Shown piece by piece: positions 16,406 to 26,199 of a DNA stretch of 64,000 nucleotides (the first letter of the stretch is position 1; the number at the start of each line of letters is the position of its first letter). The position numbers and the translations under genes were made by a program. Below the pieces are notes generated by a model. That model was not told where the DNA came from. It saw only the letters and a list, made by a program, of their open reading frames with translations, and made no database searches. Origin of the DNA: Aeromicrobium sp. PE09-221. Its GTDB lineage: Bacteria > Actinomycetota > Actinomycetes > Propionibacteriales > Nocardioidaceae. The DNA is taken from contig NZ_MIJB01000002.1 of the NCBI RefSeq assembly GCF_002174305.1, forward strand, positions 1 through 64,000, written 5' to 3'.

Positions 16406-17844
16406 TCCTCAGGATCGCCCTGCGGCTCGACCTGTGCGCTGATCGCCGGTGCGTCCCGGAGCCCGGAGGCCTCGGTCGCGGACTCAGCGGGGGGTGGCGC
16501 ATCCCGCGTGTCGTAGATCTCGACATCATCCGTGGTGATGGTGCCGTTCGAGAACATGCTCAGCCCGAAGCTGATCCCGCTCATGTCCGCCGGGATCTCC
16601 GGCGTGGTCCAGACCGCCTGGGTGAAGGTGGAGGACGCGGCGAACCACGGGCTGGAGGTCCAGTAGTGCCAGCGGCCTTCGGCGTCGCGCAGATAGACGG
16701 CGAACTGCGTGACCGCATCGGAGGTGTACCAGCTGCGCAGCGAATAGGTGTGACCCGGTGTGACCTGAGGCGAGCACTCGCCGAGATCGAAGGCCTGCAG
16801 CCACTTCGCGTCGCCATCGGCGTAGCCGGACACCGTCACCCGAGTGGCCTTCGCGCCGGTGTGGGCGGCATCGACGGTGCTGAGCTCGGCGGTGTTGGCA
16901 CCGTAGCCGCCGCGCATCCAGCAGCGCGGTGTCCCGTCGGCGTTGACCTCCTCGGCCCCGCCGTTGACGACGCCGTTGCCGCCGCTCGGTACCGGGTCGA
17001 TCGGTGGACCTGGGACGGTCGGTTTGGCGTCTCCACCGATGGTGTCGCCCACGGTCTGCACGACCGTTCCTTGCGCCGCACGGGGCTTGAGCCACGTGAG
17101 GAACTGGTCGAAGACCTTCGGCGTCACGGAGATATCACAACCGGAGGCGCACACATTGTGGAAGGTGATCGGCACCCAGCCGCCCGTGCGCTCGGCGCGA
17201 GTGACCACTCCCTTGAGATCAGCGAGGGTCCAGGAGGTCTCGACCTGGGGTGGCGCGCGCAGCACGAAGGGATCGGGCGGGGGCACCGACTCGGCATTGA
17301 TCTTGTTCCTGCCGCGGGTCATGTCCAGATCGCCCAGTCCGCGAGCGCTGTTGTAGCCACAGTCGACGACCGCCTGTTTGGCCACATCGTTGACGGCGGC
17401 GAAGGGATAGGCGAAGCTGCGGATGGTCAGGCCGGCCTCGCTGAGCCGGACCCGGTCGTAGCAGACCTGGCGGGTGGCCTGGGCCGTCGAGAGGGCGGTG
17501 AGGTCGGGATGCGAGACGGTGTGGCCGCCGATCTCGTGGCCCTCGGCGGCAATGGCCTTCACCTGATCCATCGTGAAGTACTCCGGCGCGCCGAGATAGC
17601 CCGAGGCCACGTAGAAGGTGCCCTTCATGCCGTACTTGTCGAGCAGATCGACCGCGGCCTGCTGGTTGGCATTGCCGTCGTCGAAGGTGAGGCTGACGAT
17701 CGTCTGCGGTGCCGCGTCGGCCGGTTCCAGCGTGGGCGTGGTGAGCCAGGCGGTCGCGGTGACGGTGAGCGCGGCGAGCAGCAGCGCGATCAGCCGTGCC
17801 GGGGTACGGCGCGCGGAGGTGACAGAGGCGAGAGAGCTGGGCAT
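16402..17844 (-). CDS. secreted polysaccharide deacetylase (NodB) with C-terminal carbohydrate-binding-like domain
   Basis: Predicted 480 residues. It has a signal peptide (IALLLAALTVTATAW), then a NodB domain with SLTFDDGN (metal and base aspartates) and GGHTVSHPDL (metal histidines). WVPITFHNV is the late catalytic motif. After a proline-rich linker (PGPPIDPVPSG) comes a beta-sandwich of about 150 residues resembling a CBM. NodB enzymes remove N-acetyl groups from chitin-, peptidoglycan- or PNAG-like chains. Context with a GT2 synthase points to modification of the exported polymer. The start is 9 bp after the glmS stop. Confidence 0.85.
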   Translation of the reverse strand: MPSSLASVTSARRTPARLIALLLAALTVTATAWLTTPTLEPADAAPQTIVSLTFDDGNANQQAAVDLLDKYGMKGTFYVASGYLGAPEYFTMDQVKAIAAEGHEIGGHTVSHPDLTALSTAQATRQVCYDRVRLSEAGLTIRSFAYPFAAVNDVAKQAVVDCGYNSARGLGDLDMTRGRNKINAESVPPPDPFVLRAPPQVETSWTLADLKGVVTRAERTGGWVPITFHNVCASGCDISVTPKVFDQFLTWLKPRAAQGTVVQTVGDTIGGDAKPTVPGPPIDPVPSGGNGVVNGGAEEVNADGTPRCWMRGGYGANTAELSTVDAAHTGAKATRVTVSGYADGDAKWLQAFDLGECSPQVTPGHTYSLRSWYTSDAVTQFAVYLRDAEGRWHYWTSSPWFAASSTFTQAVWTTPEIPADMSGISFGLSMFSNGTITTDDVEIYDTRDAPPPAESATEASGLRDAPAISAQVEPQGDPEE

Positions 17845-17853
17845 GGTGGTCTC

Positions 17854-19662
17854 CTATTCGACCGTGACCGACTTGGCGAGGTTGCGCGGCTTGTCGACAT
17901 CGCGGCCCAGGGCGACAGCGAGCTCACGCGCGATGATCTGCAGGGCGACGACGGAGGCTAAGGGACCGAGCCAGTCGACCGTGGTGTGCAGGGCGCCCGC
18001 CAACGGGGAGCCCAGCGCGGGTACGGAGGTGCCGGGACCGCCGATCGAGGTGACCACGGCTCCGCGAGCGCTCACCTCGGCGATCGTGGCGTGGATACGC
18101 GCGCTCCGGTCGTCGATGACGAAGACCGGGGTTCCGCTCTCGACCAGGGCCAGGGGGCCGTGTTTCAGCTCGCCCGCGGCGTGGCTCTCGGCCCAGCGGT
18201 AGGTGAGCTCCTTGAGTTTCAGTGCGCCTTCGTCGGCATAGATCCGTCCCGGTCCGCGGCCGAGAAACACATAACCGGATGCCTGCGTGAGTCCCTCGAG
18301 GAGTTGGGGGACGGTGCGCCGCGAGGCGCCGATCGCCTGGGCGAGGGCGTCCGGGACCCGGTCGAGGTCCCGGACCAGGCGCTGCGCCCGTTGTTGCTCG
18401 ACCACGCCGCTGCATCCGAGCAGGGACAGCACGACGCAGGTACCCCCGAGCACCTGGGCCACGAAGGTCTTGGTCGCCGCGACCCCGATCTCCGGACCCG
18501 CATGGCACATCATGACGGCCTCGGCACGGCGGGCCAGCGCCGAGTGCGGACTATTGGTGAGGGCGACGACGGCATGGCCGCGTTCGTGCAGGACGTCGAG
18601 CGCCGTGAGCACATCGGCCGTCTCGCCGGACTGGCTCAGTACGAGGGCGAGACTGCCCGGGACGGTAGCCGTCGACGTGAGCTCGCTCGCTTCGACCGCG
18701 GTGAACGGGATGGACCCGAGCCGGGCGAGGAGATCCGCGACCACGCGGCCGGCATTCAGCGAGGTGCCGCAGCCCACCACCGTCACGTGGCGGGGGACCG
18801 GAAGCGAGAACGACGGCCACAACCCGTGCAGGATCGACGCCGACCAGGTGGTGATCAGCTGCTCGGCCACGTCGGGCTGTTGTTCGATCTCCTTGGCCAT
18901 GAAGTCCGGATAGAGGCCCAGGGACAGGTCGGCGACGCCGACCGAGCAGGCGACCGCGGGTGGCGGTGCGACGGGGAGTCCACCGCGCCGCCACGGCAAC
19001 CCGGCCCGCAGTTGCACCACGTCCCCGTCGTCGAGCACGCGATACCACTCCACCCACGGCGCGAGCGCGCTGATATCGCTCGCCGCGAAGACGCCGTCCG
19101 GGCCTTCAGCGATGACCAGTGGCGATCCGTGACAGGTCGCCACCAGCTCGCCGGTGCGCGCGTCGAGCACGACGAGTGCCCAGGATCCACGCAATCCGCC
19201 CAGGACCCTTTCGACGGCCTCGATGAGATCGGCGTCCTCGCGCATCCCCTCTTCGATCAGGTGCGCGATCAGCTCTGAGTCGGTGTGCGAGGCGACCGAG
19301 TGATTCCTGTCGGCGAGGGCGTTGCGTAACTCTGTCACGTCCTCCAGGACTCCGTTGTGGACCACAGCCAGGCGCCCGGAGCAGTCGCGATGCGGATGGG
19401 CGTTGATCACGGACACCTCGCCATGGGTGGCCCAGCGCGTGTGACCGAGACCCGTTGTGGCGCCCACGGTCGGGGCCCATGCGGTAGCCCGATGTCCGAG
19501 GTCCTGGACACGGTCGATCGACCGGAGGGTCTCCACTCGGTCGTCTGCCCCCGGTACCGCGATCCCGGCGGAGTCGTAGCCTCGGTACTCCAGGCGCTCG
19601 AGGGCCTCGATGAGCAGGGGGACGACCGGGCCCTCGCCCGAGCACGCCACGATCCCGCACAT
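17854..19662 (-). CDS. glmS: glutamine-fructose-6-phosphate aminotransferase (GlmS-like)
   Basis: Predicted 602 residues. The chain must start at the second of two adjacent ATGs so that Cys2 (MCGIVAC) becomes the N-terminal nucleophile of the glutaminase domain; YRGYDSAGI and the H-N-G-V-L-E loop fit. The C-terminal part has two SIS domains (VVGCGTSLNAG, LVLSQSGETADVL, ATKTFVAQV). It makes glucosamine-6-phosphate, the entry to UDP-GlcNAc. Its place between the epimerase (1-4 bp overlap) and the deacetylase suggests a pathway-dedicated copy rather than the housekeeping enzyme, which cannot be verified here. Confidence 0.9.
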   Translation of the reverse strand: MCGIVACSGEGPVVPLLIEALERLEYRGYDSAGIAVPGADDRVETLRSIDRVQDLGHRATAWAPTVGATTGLGHTRWATHGEVSVINAHPHRDCSGRLAVVHNGVLEDVTELRNALADRNHSVASHTDSELIAHLIEEGMREDADLIEAVERVLGGLRGSWALVVLDARTGELVATCHGSPLVIAEGPDGVFAASDISALAPWVEWYRVLDDGDVVQLRAGLPWRRGGLPVAPPPAVACSVGVADLSLGLYPDFMAKEIEQQPDVAEQLITTWSASILHGLWPSFSLPVPRHVTVVGCGTSLNAGRVVADLLARLGSIPFTAVEASELTSTATVPGSLALVLSQSGETADVLTALDVLHERGHAVVALTNSPHSALARRAEAVMMCHAGPEIGVAATKTFVAQVLGGTCVVLSLLGCSGVVEQQRAQRLVRDLDRVPDALAQAIGASRRTVPQLLEGLTQASGYVFLGRGPGRIYADEGALKLKELTYRWAESHAAGELKHGPLALVESGTPVFVIDDRSARIHATIAEVSARGAVVTSIGGPGTSVPALGSPLAGALHTTVDWLGPLASVVALQIIARELAVALGRDVDKPRNLAKSVTVE

Positions 19663-20654
19663 CATCGACTCGCCATCGTGGTGCCGGCCAGCTGCTCGGC
19701 CACCCGCCGGATGATCTCGTCCACGCGCGTGTGAGGGAAGAACCCGATCAGTGATCCCGCGAGCGAGTTGTCCGGCACGCGGCGCCGCATGTCCTCGTAT
19801 CCGGATGCGTAGGCATCCGCATAGGGCACCAACTGGATCGGGCTCTCGGACCCCGTCACCTCCGCGATCCGCTCGGCGAGCTCGAGGATGGAGATCTCCT
19901 CAGCGCCGCCGAGGTTGACCGCCAGACCGTGCGACGCGGGGTTCTCGACGAGCGCGACGAGCGCGGGAACGATGTCCCCTACGTAGGAGAAGCAGCGCGT
20001 CTGCCGTCCGTCCCCGTAGACCGTCATCGGCTCGCCGCGCAGCGCCTGGCCGGCGAGCCGCGGCAGGACCATGCCATAACGGCCGGTCTGCCGCGGCCCG
20101 ACGGTGTTGAACAACCGCACGATGGTGACCGGCAGGCCGAGCGACGACCAGTACGCGTGAGCGTAGGCCTCGTCGATGCCCTTCGCCGCAGCATAGGTCC
20201 ACCGGGAGAGAAGTGGTGATCCCAGGATGCGGTCGGCCCCTTCGTCGAGCCGGTCGGCGGTGTTCTTCCCGTACACCTCGCTCGTGGAAGCGAGCAGCAT
20301 CGTGAGCCCCAGTTCATGCGCCAGATCGACCACGTTCTCGGTTCCGTGGATGTTCGTGCGCAGGCTGCGTAGAGGTTCGTCGATGATGAGGTGCACGCCT
20401 ACGGCGGCGGCCAGGTGGAAGACCCGGTCGGCGCCGGTCATGGCCCCGCGGAGGAGGTCGCGGTCGAGGATCGAGCCCTCGACGACCTCCAGGCGGGGAT
20501 GCTCCGCCAGGGCTGCGAGGTTCTCGCGGCGTCCCGTGGAGAAGTCGTCGACGATCACGACGTGGTCGCCCCGGTCGAGGAGGTACTCGGCCAGGTGGCT
20601 GCCGATGAAGCCCGCGCCGCCGGTGACGACACTGCGCCGGGCATCGGTGTTCAC
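19662..20654 (-). CDS. NAD-dependent nucleotide-sugar epimerase/dehydratase
   Basis: Predicted 330 residues, extended SDR family. TGGAGFIGSHLAEYL binds NAD, and STSEVYG with the YAAAK element supplies Ser/Tyr/Lys. C-terminal sequences such as YGDGRQTRCFSYVGD are typical of UDP-glucuronate decarboxylase and UDP-GlcNAc(A) 4-epimerase relatives. Following a UDP-sugar 6-dehydrogenase, it likely acts on a UDP-uronic acid. The GTG at 20654 overlaps the dehydrogenase stop by 4 bp. Confidence 0.85.
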   Translation of the reverse strand: MNTDARRSVVTGGAGFIGSHLAEYLLDRGDHVVIVDDFSTGRRENLAALAEHPRLEVVEGSILDRDLLRGAMTGADRVFHLAAAVGVHLIIDEPLRSLRTNIHGTENVVDLAHELGLTMLLASTSEVYGKNTADRLDEGADRILGSPLLSRWTYAAAKGIDEAYAHAYWSSLGLPVTIVRLFNTVGPRQTGRYGMVLPRLAGQALRGEPMTVYGDGRQTRCFSYVGDIVPALVALVENPASHGLAVNLGGAEEISILELAERIAEVTGSESPIQLVPYADAYASGYEDMRRRVPDNSLAGSLIGFFPHTRVDEIIRRVAEQLAGTTMASR

Positions 20655-21991
20655 AGCGCGACCCGGTTCGTGAGGGCACGTGCGCCGTAGGTGGCATCCA
20701 CGACGAGTGCCTCGCCGATCCAGGAGGTGTCGGCGCCGGTGTGCGCGGTGTGCAGCAGGACCACCTCCGGCTGGAAGGACTCCGGCTCGTCGATGCCGAT
20801 CAGCTCGATGCCATCGGGCAGCGTGGCGACGGGCACGTACGGGTCGGTGTATCCGACGATCGCACCGGCCTCGAGGAGGGTCTGCAGGATCTCCAGGGCG
20901 GGGGACTCGCGTAGGTCGGCCACATCGGGCTTGTACGTGATGCCCCAGACCAGCACGCGGGTGCCCGGCAGCCCCATCCTCCGTGCGGAGAGCACGTCGC
21001 GGATGCGGTCGACCACGCGTCCGGGCCGTCCGGCGATCTGTTGCATGGCGGTGGAGATCATCGGGGCATCGACCCGGTCTCGGCGTAGCTGCCACAGCAG
21101 ATAGTGCGGGTCGCAGGGGATGCAGTGACCGCCGACACCGGGGCCGGGGCGGAAGGCCATGTAGCCGTACGGCTTGGTGGCCGCCGCGTCGATGACATCG
21201 CCGACCTCCATGCCGAGGGTCCGGCAGATGTCGGCGAACTCGTTGATCAGGGCGATGTTGACCGCACGAAAGGTGTTCTCCAGCAGTTTGGTCATCTCCG
21301 CCACGGCGAGGGAGGAGACACGGTGCACGCTCTCGGCATAGGAGCCCAGCACCTGTGCGGCGGCCTCGGTGCACGCCGGTGTCGCTCCGGCCACCACCCG
21401 TGGCACGGTCTCGGTCTTGACCCCGGCTGATCCGGGGTCGATGCGCTCGGCGCTGAAGGCGACGTGCACGTCCTCCCCGGCCACGAGACCGCGGCGCAGC
21501 AGCGGACGGACGAGCAGATCCTCCGTGCAGCCGACATAGGTGGTGGAGGTCAGCATCAGCAGCTGGCCCGGTACCGCATGGGCCACGACCGATGCGCACG
21601 CCGCGCGCAGCAGACTCAGATCCGGCACGAGGTGGCGGTCGACGGGGGTGGGGACGCAGACGATGACCGCGCGAGCGCGGGTGAGCGCGTTGACATCGTC
21701 GGTGAGCACGAATCCCGGGTCGTCCAGGGCCTCGCGCAGCCGCGCTTGATCATCGGGGACGAGGTCGACGTCTCGCGAGCGGATCGCAGTGAGCCGCGGT
21801 GCGGCGATGTCGAGGGCCACGACACGGGCGCCGGCGTGGTGATAGGCCAGTGCGGTCGGCAGTCCTACATAGCCGAGGCCGATGATCGCGACATCCGCGT
21901 CGAAGACGGGCGCCGGCCGGGGCGGTTGCTCGATACGGCCGATACGGCGGCGGGCGAGGGCTCCCTGCTCGGGAAGGTCGAGTGTGCTCAT
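20651..21991 (-). CDS. UDP-GlcNAc/UDP-sugar 6-dehydrogenase (WbpA-like)
   Basis: Predicted 446 residues. VAIIGLGYVGLPTALAY is the NAD-binding loop, AEMTKLLENTFRAVNIALIN the central helix, and GPGVGGHCIPCDPHYLLW holds the catalytic Cys in the GHCIP context. This context is more typical of UDP-N-acetyl-hexosamine dehydrogenases (WbpA/WbpO) than of UDP-glucose dehydrogenase. It oxidises C6 to a carboxylate in two NAD-dependent steps. ATG at 21991 has a GAGGAG-like site upstream. It is the first gene of the five-gene minus-strand operon. Confidence 0.85.
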   Translation of the reverse strand: MSTLDLPEQGALARRRIGRIEQPPRPAPVFDADVAIIGLGYVGLPTALAYHHAGARVVALDIAAPRLTAIRSRDVDLVPDDQARLREALDDPGFVLTDDVNALTRARAVIVCVPTPVDRHLVPDLSLLRAACASVVAHAVPGQLLMLTSTTYVGCTEDLLVRPLLRRGLVAGEDVHVAFSAERIDPGSAGVKTETVPRVVAGATPACTEAAAQVLGSYAESVHRVSSLAVAEMTKLLENTFRAVNIALINEFADICRTLGMEVGDVIDAAATKPYGYMAFRPGPGVGGHCIPCDPHYLLWQLRRDRVDAPMISTAMQQIAGRPGRVVDRIRDVLSARRMGLPGTRVLVWGITYKPDVADLRESPALEILQTLLEAGAIVGYTDPYVPVATLPDGIELIGIDEPESFQPEVVLLHTAHTGADTSWIGEALVVDATYGARALTNRVAL

Positions 21992-22248
21992 CGTCTGTCT
22001 CTCCTCAGCATGTGGTCGGGCGGCGGCGCCCGGTCGAGCGGATGGGGTCGCCGAGCACCGCCTGACGCCCAACCTCGGGGAGCGGCGAATCACCGGTCAA
22101 CGGCACCGGCGAAAGGCTGTGGGCTCCCGCAATCCCTCCGCACGGGTCCGCAATGGACCGCCATCGTCCTTGCGGTTCCAGGCCCTCCCGCGGAGCCGTC
22201 CGCGGTCCTAACGTGGTGACGCGCTCGCATCAGGCCGGGAGGTGGACG

Positions 22249-23505
22249 ATGAGCCATGTCGCCGTCTTCGTGGCGACCGCCGTGCTGTTCGCCGGTCTCA
22301 GCACGACGCTGTGGGGCTGCGTCGGGAGCGTGCGATGGATGCTGGGGCGGACGCACCCTCTCCCCGTCCGGGAGGCGCGCATCCGTCCGGGGCGGGTGGG
22401 GGTCCTCATCGCGGCGCACAATGAGGAGAAGGTCATCGCGGACACCATCGTGGCGGTCATGCGGCTGGTGCCGGCAGGCCAGGTGTTCGTCGCCTCGGAT
22501 GCCTCGACCGACCGCACCGCCGAGATCGTCCGCGCCCGCGGGGCGAATGTCGTGGAGCTCACCGAGAGCCACGGCAAGGCCGGTGCGCTCGTGGCAGGGC
22601 TCCGGCACTTCGGGTTGACCCGGCGCTTCGCGGTGATCATGATCCTCGATGCCGACACCGTCCCGAGCGAGGACTATCTCTACAGCGGGCTGCCCCTGTT
22701 CGACGACCCGGCCGTGGCCGCGGTGGCCGGTCGCGCCTCGACGCGATGGCCCGCCGGGGCGGGGTGGATGGCGCGGGTCCTCCTCGCCCACCGTGAGCGG
22801 CTCTATGTCCTGTTCCAGACGCTGCTCAAGTACGGCCAGGCGGCACGTGGGCTCGACGCGGTGGCGATCGTCCCCGGCTTCGCCAGCATGTACCGTGCCG
22901 ATGTGCTCGAGACGGTCGACATCGCCGCTCCCGGGCTGGCGATCGAGGACTACAACATGACCTTCGAGATTCATGCCAAGGCCCTCGGGCGGATCGCCTT
23001 CCAACCGTGGTCGGCGCGGGCGTACACGCAGGACCCGGCCACCCTCGCGGACTACGTGCGACAGGTCGGGCGCTGGAATCTCGGCTTCTGGCAGACGCTG
23101 CGCAGGCACCGGCCGCGGGTCCGGGTCTTCTGGGCCTCGGTCACGGTCTTCGCGGCCGAGGTCGCGCTCAGCAGCGTCCTGGTACTGGCCCTCGCGGTCG
23201 CCACGATCGTCGCGGCACTCGGCCGGCTCGTCCGGGTCGACGAATGGTCGCCGCTGCCGGTCCCGGGGGGCGACATGCTGGTGGCCGCGGTCATCGGCGT
23301 CATCGTGGTCGACCTCGTAGCGACCGTCTACGTCGCCCTCCTGACCCGCCGCTTCGCGATCATCGCCTTCGCTCCCGCCTACACCGCGCTGCGGGTGCTG
23401 GACGCCGCGCTCTGCCTCCGGGCGCTCGTGCATGCGCTGACACGGCGGTCGAGCGGGGTGTGGCGGAGTCCGGAACGTCGCGTCGAGGGTCAGGCGGCGT
23501 CGTGA
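22249..23505 (+). CDS. processive family-2 glycosyltransferase (PNAG/hyaluronan-synthase-like)
   Basis: Predicted 418 residues. An N-terminal membrane segment is followed by a GT2 domain with LIAAHNEEKVI, DASTDRTAE, ILDADTVPS (DxD), IEDYNMTFEI (catalytic ED) and RQVGRWNLGFWQ (QxxRW), the mark of processive synthases. Three or four C-terminal membrane segments follow. Such enzymes polymerise GlcNAc or GlcNAc/uronic acid and export the chain. ATG at 22249 has GGGAGG at ideal distance. It diverges from the nucleotide-sugar operon across 257 bp. The 3' end overlaps the convergent LuxR gene by 16 bp. Confidence 0.88.
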   Translation: MSHVAVFVATAVLFAGLSTTLWGCVGSVRWMLGRTHPLPVREARIRPGRVGVLIAAHNEEKVIADTIVAVMRLVPAGQVFVASDASTDRTAEIVRARGANVVELTESHGKAGALVAGLRHFGLTRRFAVIMILDADTVPSEDYLYSGLPLFDDPAVAAVAGRASTRWPAGAGWMARVLLAHRERLYVLFQTLLKYGQAARGLDAVAIVPGFASMYRADVLETVDIAAPGLAIEDYNMTFEIHAKALGRIAFQPWSARAYTQDPATLADYVRQVGRWNLGFWQTLRRHRPRVRVFWASVTVFAAEVALSSVLVLALAVATIVAALGRLVRVDEWSPLPVPGGDMLVAAVIGVIVVDLVATVYVALLTRRFAIIAFAPAYTALRVLDAALCLRALVHALTRRSSGVWRSPERRVEGQAAS

Positions 23506-26162
23506 CGTTCGCCGAGCAGCGCCGTGAGCTCGGTGCGCGATCGGACATCGAGTGCGCGGTACACATGGGTGAGGCGGAGCTCCACGGTCCTCACCGATAC
23601 ATAGAGCCGTTCGGCGATCTCGCGATTGCGGAGGCCTTCTCGCACGAGCTGGACGATCTCCTGCTCGGCGGACGAGAGGGCCGCCAGGGGCGAGACGGCG
23701 GGGACGGGAGCCGGCTCCCGGTATGGTCGCAGCCGCAGATGCGCGGCCCAGCCCGTGGCGCCGATGGAGTCGAAGATCGTGGCGGCGTTGGCCGCGGTCC
23801 GCTGAGCCTCGGCGGTGCGGCCCACCTCGGCCTGCCGGTCCGCGAGGCAGACCAGGCTCCGTGCGCCCTCATAGGAGTGCAGGGCCGACTCGTCGAGGGA
23901 GGTCACGTGCTCGGCGAGGAGGGTCACGGAGGCATCTGCGGAGACCAGGCCCTTCGCCCGCGCCAGCACGTGATCACCCCACTGGCTCGGGTACCGGCTG
24001 AGCAGCCGCTCGAGCGAGGCCGCGGCCCGGCGGGCCTCACTCACGCGATCGGTGAGGACACAGGCCTCCACGTAGTCTCCCCAGTGCCGCAGCAGACTCG
24101 GTCGCGGAGCGTCATGGCTCAACACCGTGGTGGCCCGGAGGTCCGCGACGGCCGATCCGGGATCGCCGGTCATCAGGTGGATTGCGCCGCGCAACGCCAG
24201 GGCGGTCGCTCGGTTGGCCGGATGGCTCTCCCGCGCCGCTAGCTCGAGGCATTGCGCGATCGCCTGGTGGGCCGCGCCGATGTCTCCGGTGATGTAGTGA
24301 TGCCAGGCTACGACGAGGTCGGTGGTCGACGAGTCGTGCCGGATCCAGGGAGGGTCCGCGGCCCACAGGTCGATCGCCCGCTGTGCGGCGGTGAAGTCAC
24401 CCGCCGCGAGCTCATTGCGGACGCCGATGAGATGGCTGACGGTCATCAGCGATCGCTCCCGTAGGCCGGGATGGTGGAGGGTCGAGGTCAGGAGGCGACG
24501 CGCCCGTCCGTAGTCCTCGCGCATGCTGGCGGCGTGGGCGCGCAGGACGAGCGCCTCGGGCGGGTCGGTCGGACGCTGGGGACGGCCCGGCATGCGGCGA
24601 TGGTCGTCCAGAGCATCGGCCACATCAGTCAGCGCATCGGCGACGTCGCCGAGGCGTGGCTGGGTGATGATCCGTCGTCCGGTCGCGAGCGCAGCGCGGG
24701 CAGGCGTCGGCTCGCATCGGGCGAGGTGCCCGGCCGCGAGGATGAGGCACAGGCGCGCGGCCTCGTCCGGGTGACGTTCGCCGTGGAGCGCGATCACCGC
24801 CTCGACATCCTCGTCATACATCCGCTGGCCGGAGACCAGTGTTGCCGTCAGCTCGGCGGTGGCGAGGGCCAGCTCGGTCGTCGCGTCGAGGTGTTGCGCC
24901 CGAGCCCACCGGGTGTACCGGGCCGCGAGCGCGCTCTCCCCGGCGCGCTGCAATGCCCACACGAGCCGGGCATGCGCCTGGAGGGAGCCGCTCGTCTCAC
25001 CTGAAAGACGGGCGTAAGCGGTCTCGGCGAGCTCGACGGCGACCCTCAGCTGGCCTGCCTCGGCGGCGTCGGCCGCGGCATCGAGCAGATCCGGGGCCGC
25101 GGCCGGGGAGGTGCTGAGGAATCCCCGATGCCAGCTGGCGAGCTCGGGCGCGAGCGTCCTGAGTCGTTCCACGAGCTCCGTATGACGGGCGATGCGATCG
25201 GGGCGGGTCGAGCGACGCAGCAACGCCGCTCGCAGGTTCTGGTCCTCCACGCTGATGTCATCGCCGCGCACAGTGAGGACGCCCTCATCGATCAACTCGG
25301 CGATGAGCTCCTCGTTGCCGGTGGTCTCCACCAGGACGTCGAGGGGACATGCGGGAGCGAGAGCCACGGTCAGCAGGATCTCCTGCTCAGCGGAGCTGAA
25401 GGCCTTCGTGACGCGTGGGACGATGGCGTCGAGCTGCGATGTCCATCGCATCGGCAGGACGAGCGGCCGGCGGCCGGATCGTTGGCGCCGGTCGAGAGCG
25501 CTCAGCTGATGGAGCAGGACGGCGGGGTGGCCGCCGGAATAGTCCAGCAGGAGACGTCCTGTCGTGGCGTCGACCGGACCGCTCTCTCGGAGGAGGCGCT
25601 CGGCGGCGTCGGCGCTCAACGGGCCGAGCTGGAGACTCGGCAGGCTCTCCATGCCGGTCGGGACCCGTGTCACGGCGGCGATCACCCGTACCCCTGTGCC
25701 GCCGAGGTGCGCGAGCAGGATGGTCAGGATCGCGAGGCTCTGCGCGTCCATGATGTCCAGATCGTCGACGAGCACCAGGGTCGGCGGCAGGCGCAGACCG
25801 CCGATGATGTCGAGGACGTCGTGGGCCGCCGCGTACAGTCCACCATCGCTGCCGTCGCGTAATGAGAGGTGGTGGCCGAGCTGGTGTGCCATCGCCGGGT
25901 GCAAGACGCTGATGAAGGCATCGATCCCGGACAGAGCGAACTCGTGCTCGGAGGACACGGCACGGACTGTGAGTGCCGTGTGTTCGCGGGCCAGCAGCTG
26001 CAAGACGTGGCTCTTGCCGAGACCGTGATCGCCGATGAGGAGAGTAGCCCCCTCGGTCTCGTCGGCGACCAGGCTGCCGAGGCGCTCGGCAGCCACGTCA
26101 GGGCTCACCGCCGTGGCACTGTGGCGTGCCGTCCCTGCCACCGGCGCACTCCGCTCGAACAT
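23490..26162 (-). CDS. large ATP-binding LuxR-family regulator (LAL/MalT-like)
   Basis: Predicted 890 residues. Walker A is LIGDHGLGKSH (Lys50), Walker B-like TLVLVDDLDIMD, then a long helical TPR-like middle, and a C-terminal LuxR helix-turn-helix (LSSAEQEIVQLVREGLRNRE to VYRALDVRSRTEL). LAL regulators use ATP and an inducer to activate target promoters, often for secondary metabolism or sugar use. The ATG at 26162 is preferred because a G-rich site precedes it; a GTG at 26198 lacks one. The target is unknown; adjacent candidates are the exopolysaccharide synthase and MetPS. Confidence 0.88.
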   Translation of the reverse strand: MFERSAPVAGTARHSATAVSPDVAAERLGSLVADETEGATLLIGDHGLGKSHVLQLLAREHTALTVRAVSSEHEFALSGIDAFISVLHPAMAHQLGHHLSLRDGSDGGLYAAAHDVLDIIGGLRLPPTLVLVDDLDIMDAQSLAILTILLAHLGGTGVRVIAAVTRVPTGMESLPSLQLGPLSADAAERLLRESGPVDATTGRLLLDYSGGHPAVLLHQLSALDRRQRSGRRPLVLPMRWTSQLDAIVPRVTKAFSSAEQEILLTVALAPACPLDVLVETTGNEELIAELIDEGVLTVRGDDISVEDQNLRAALLRRSTRPDRIARHTELVERLRTLAPELASWHRGFLSTSPAAAPDLLDAAADAAEAGQLRVAVELAETAYARLSGETSGSLQAHARLVWALQRAGESALAARYTRWARAQHLDATTELALATAELTATLVSGQRMYDEDVEAVIALHGERHPDEAARLCLILAAGHLARCEPTPARAALATGRRIITQPRLGDVADALTDVADALDDHRRMPGRPQRPTDPPEALVLRAHAASMREDYGRARRLLTSTLHHPGLRERSLMTVSHLIGVRNELAAGDFTAAQRAIDLWAADPPWIRHDSSTTDLVVAWHHYITGDIGAAHQAIAQCLELAARESHPANRATALALRGAIHLMTGDPGSAVADLRATTVLSHDAPRPSLLRHWGDYVEACVLTDRVSEARRAAASLERLLSRYPSQWGDHVLARAKGLVSADASVTLLAEHVTSLDESALHSYEGARSLVCLADRQAEVGRTAEAQRTAANAATIFDSIGATGWAAHLRLRPYREPAPVPAVSPLAALSSAEQEIVQLVREGLRNREIAERLYVSVRTVELRLTHVYRALDVRSRTELTALLGERHDAA

Positions 26163-26187
26163 ACAACCCCCAGCCGCCCCCTTCCAC

Positions 26188-26199
26188 GGTGATATCACC
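26188..26199. promoter_or_regulatory. 12-bp palindrome GGTGATATCACC upstream of the LuxR gene
   Basis: Perfect dyad 26 bp upstream of the preferred luxR start, in the region expected for its promoter. It may be an operator. It is short enough that chance is not excluded. Confidence 0.35.

Noticed and set aside
16261..19278. Plus-strand open frames of 566 and 430 codons opposite the deacetylase and glmS
   Set aside because: Shadow frames; the opposite strand carries catalytic motifs and coupled starts.
22090..23433. Minus-strand open frame of 447 codons opposite the GT2 synthase
   Set aside because: No motif, highly charged composition typical of antisense frames; the GT2 frame has all synthase motifs.
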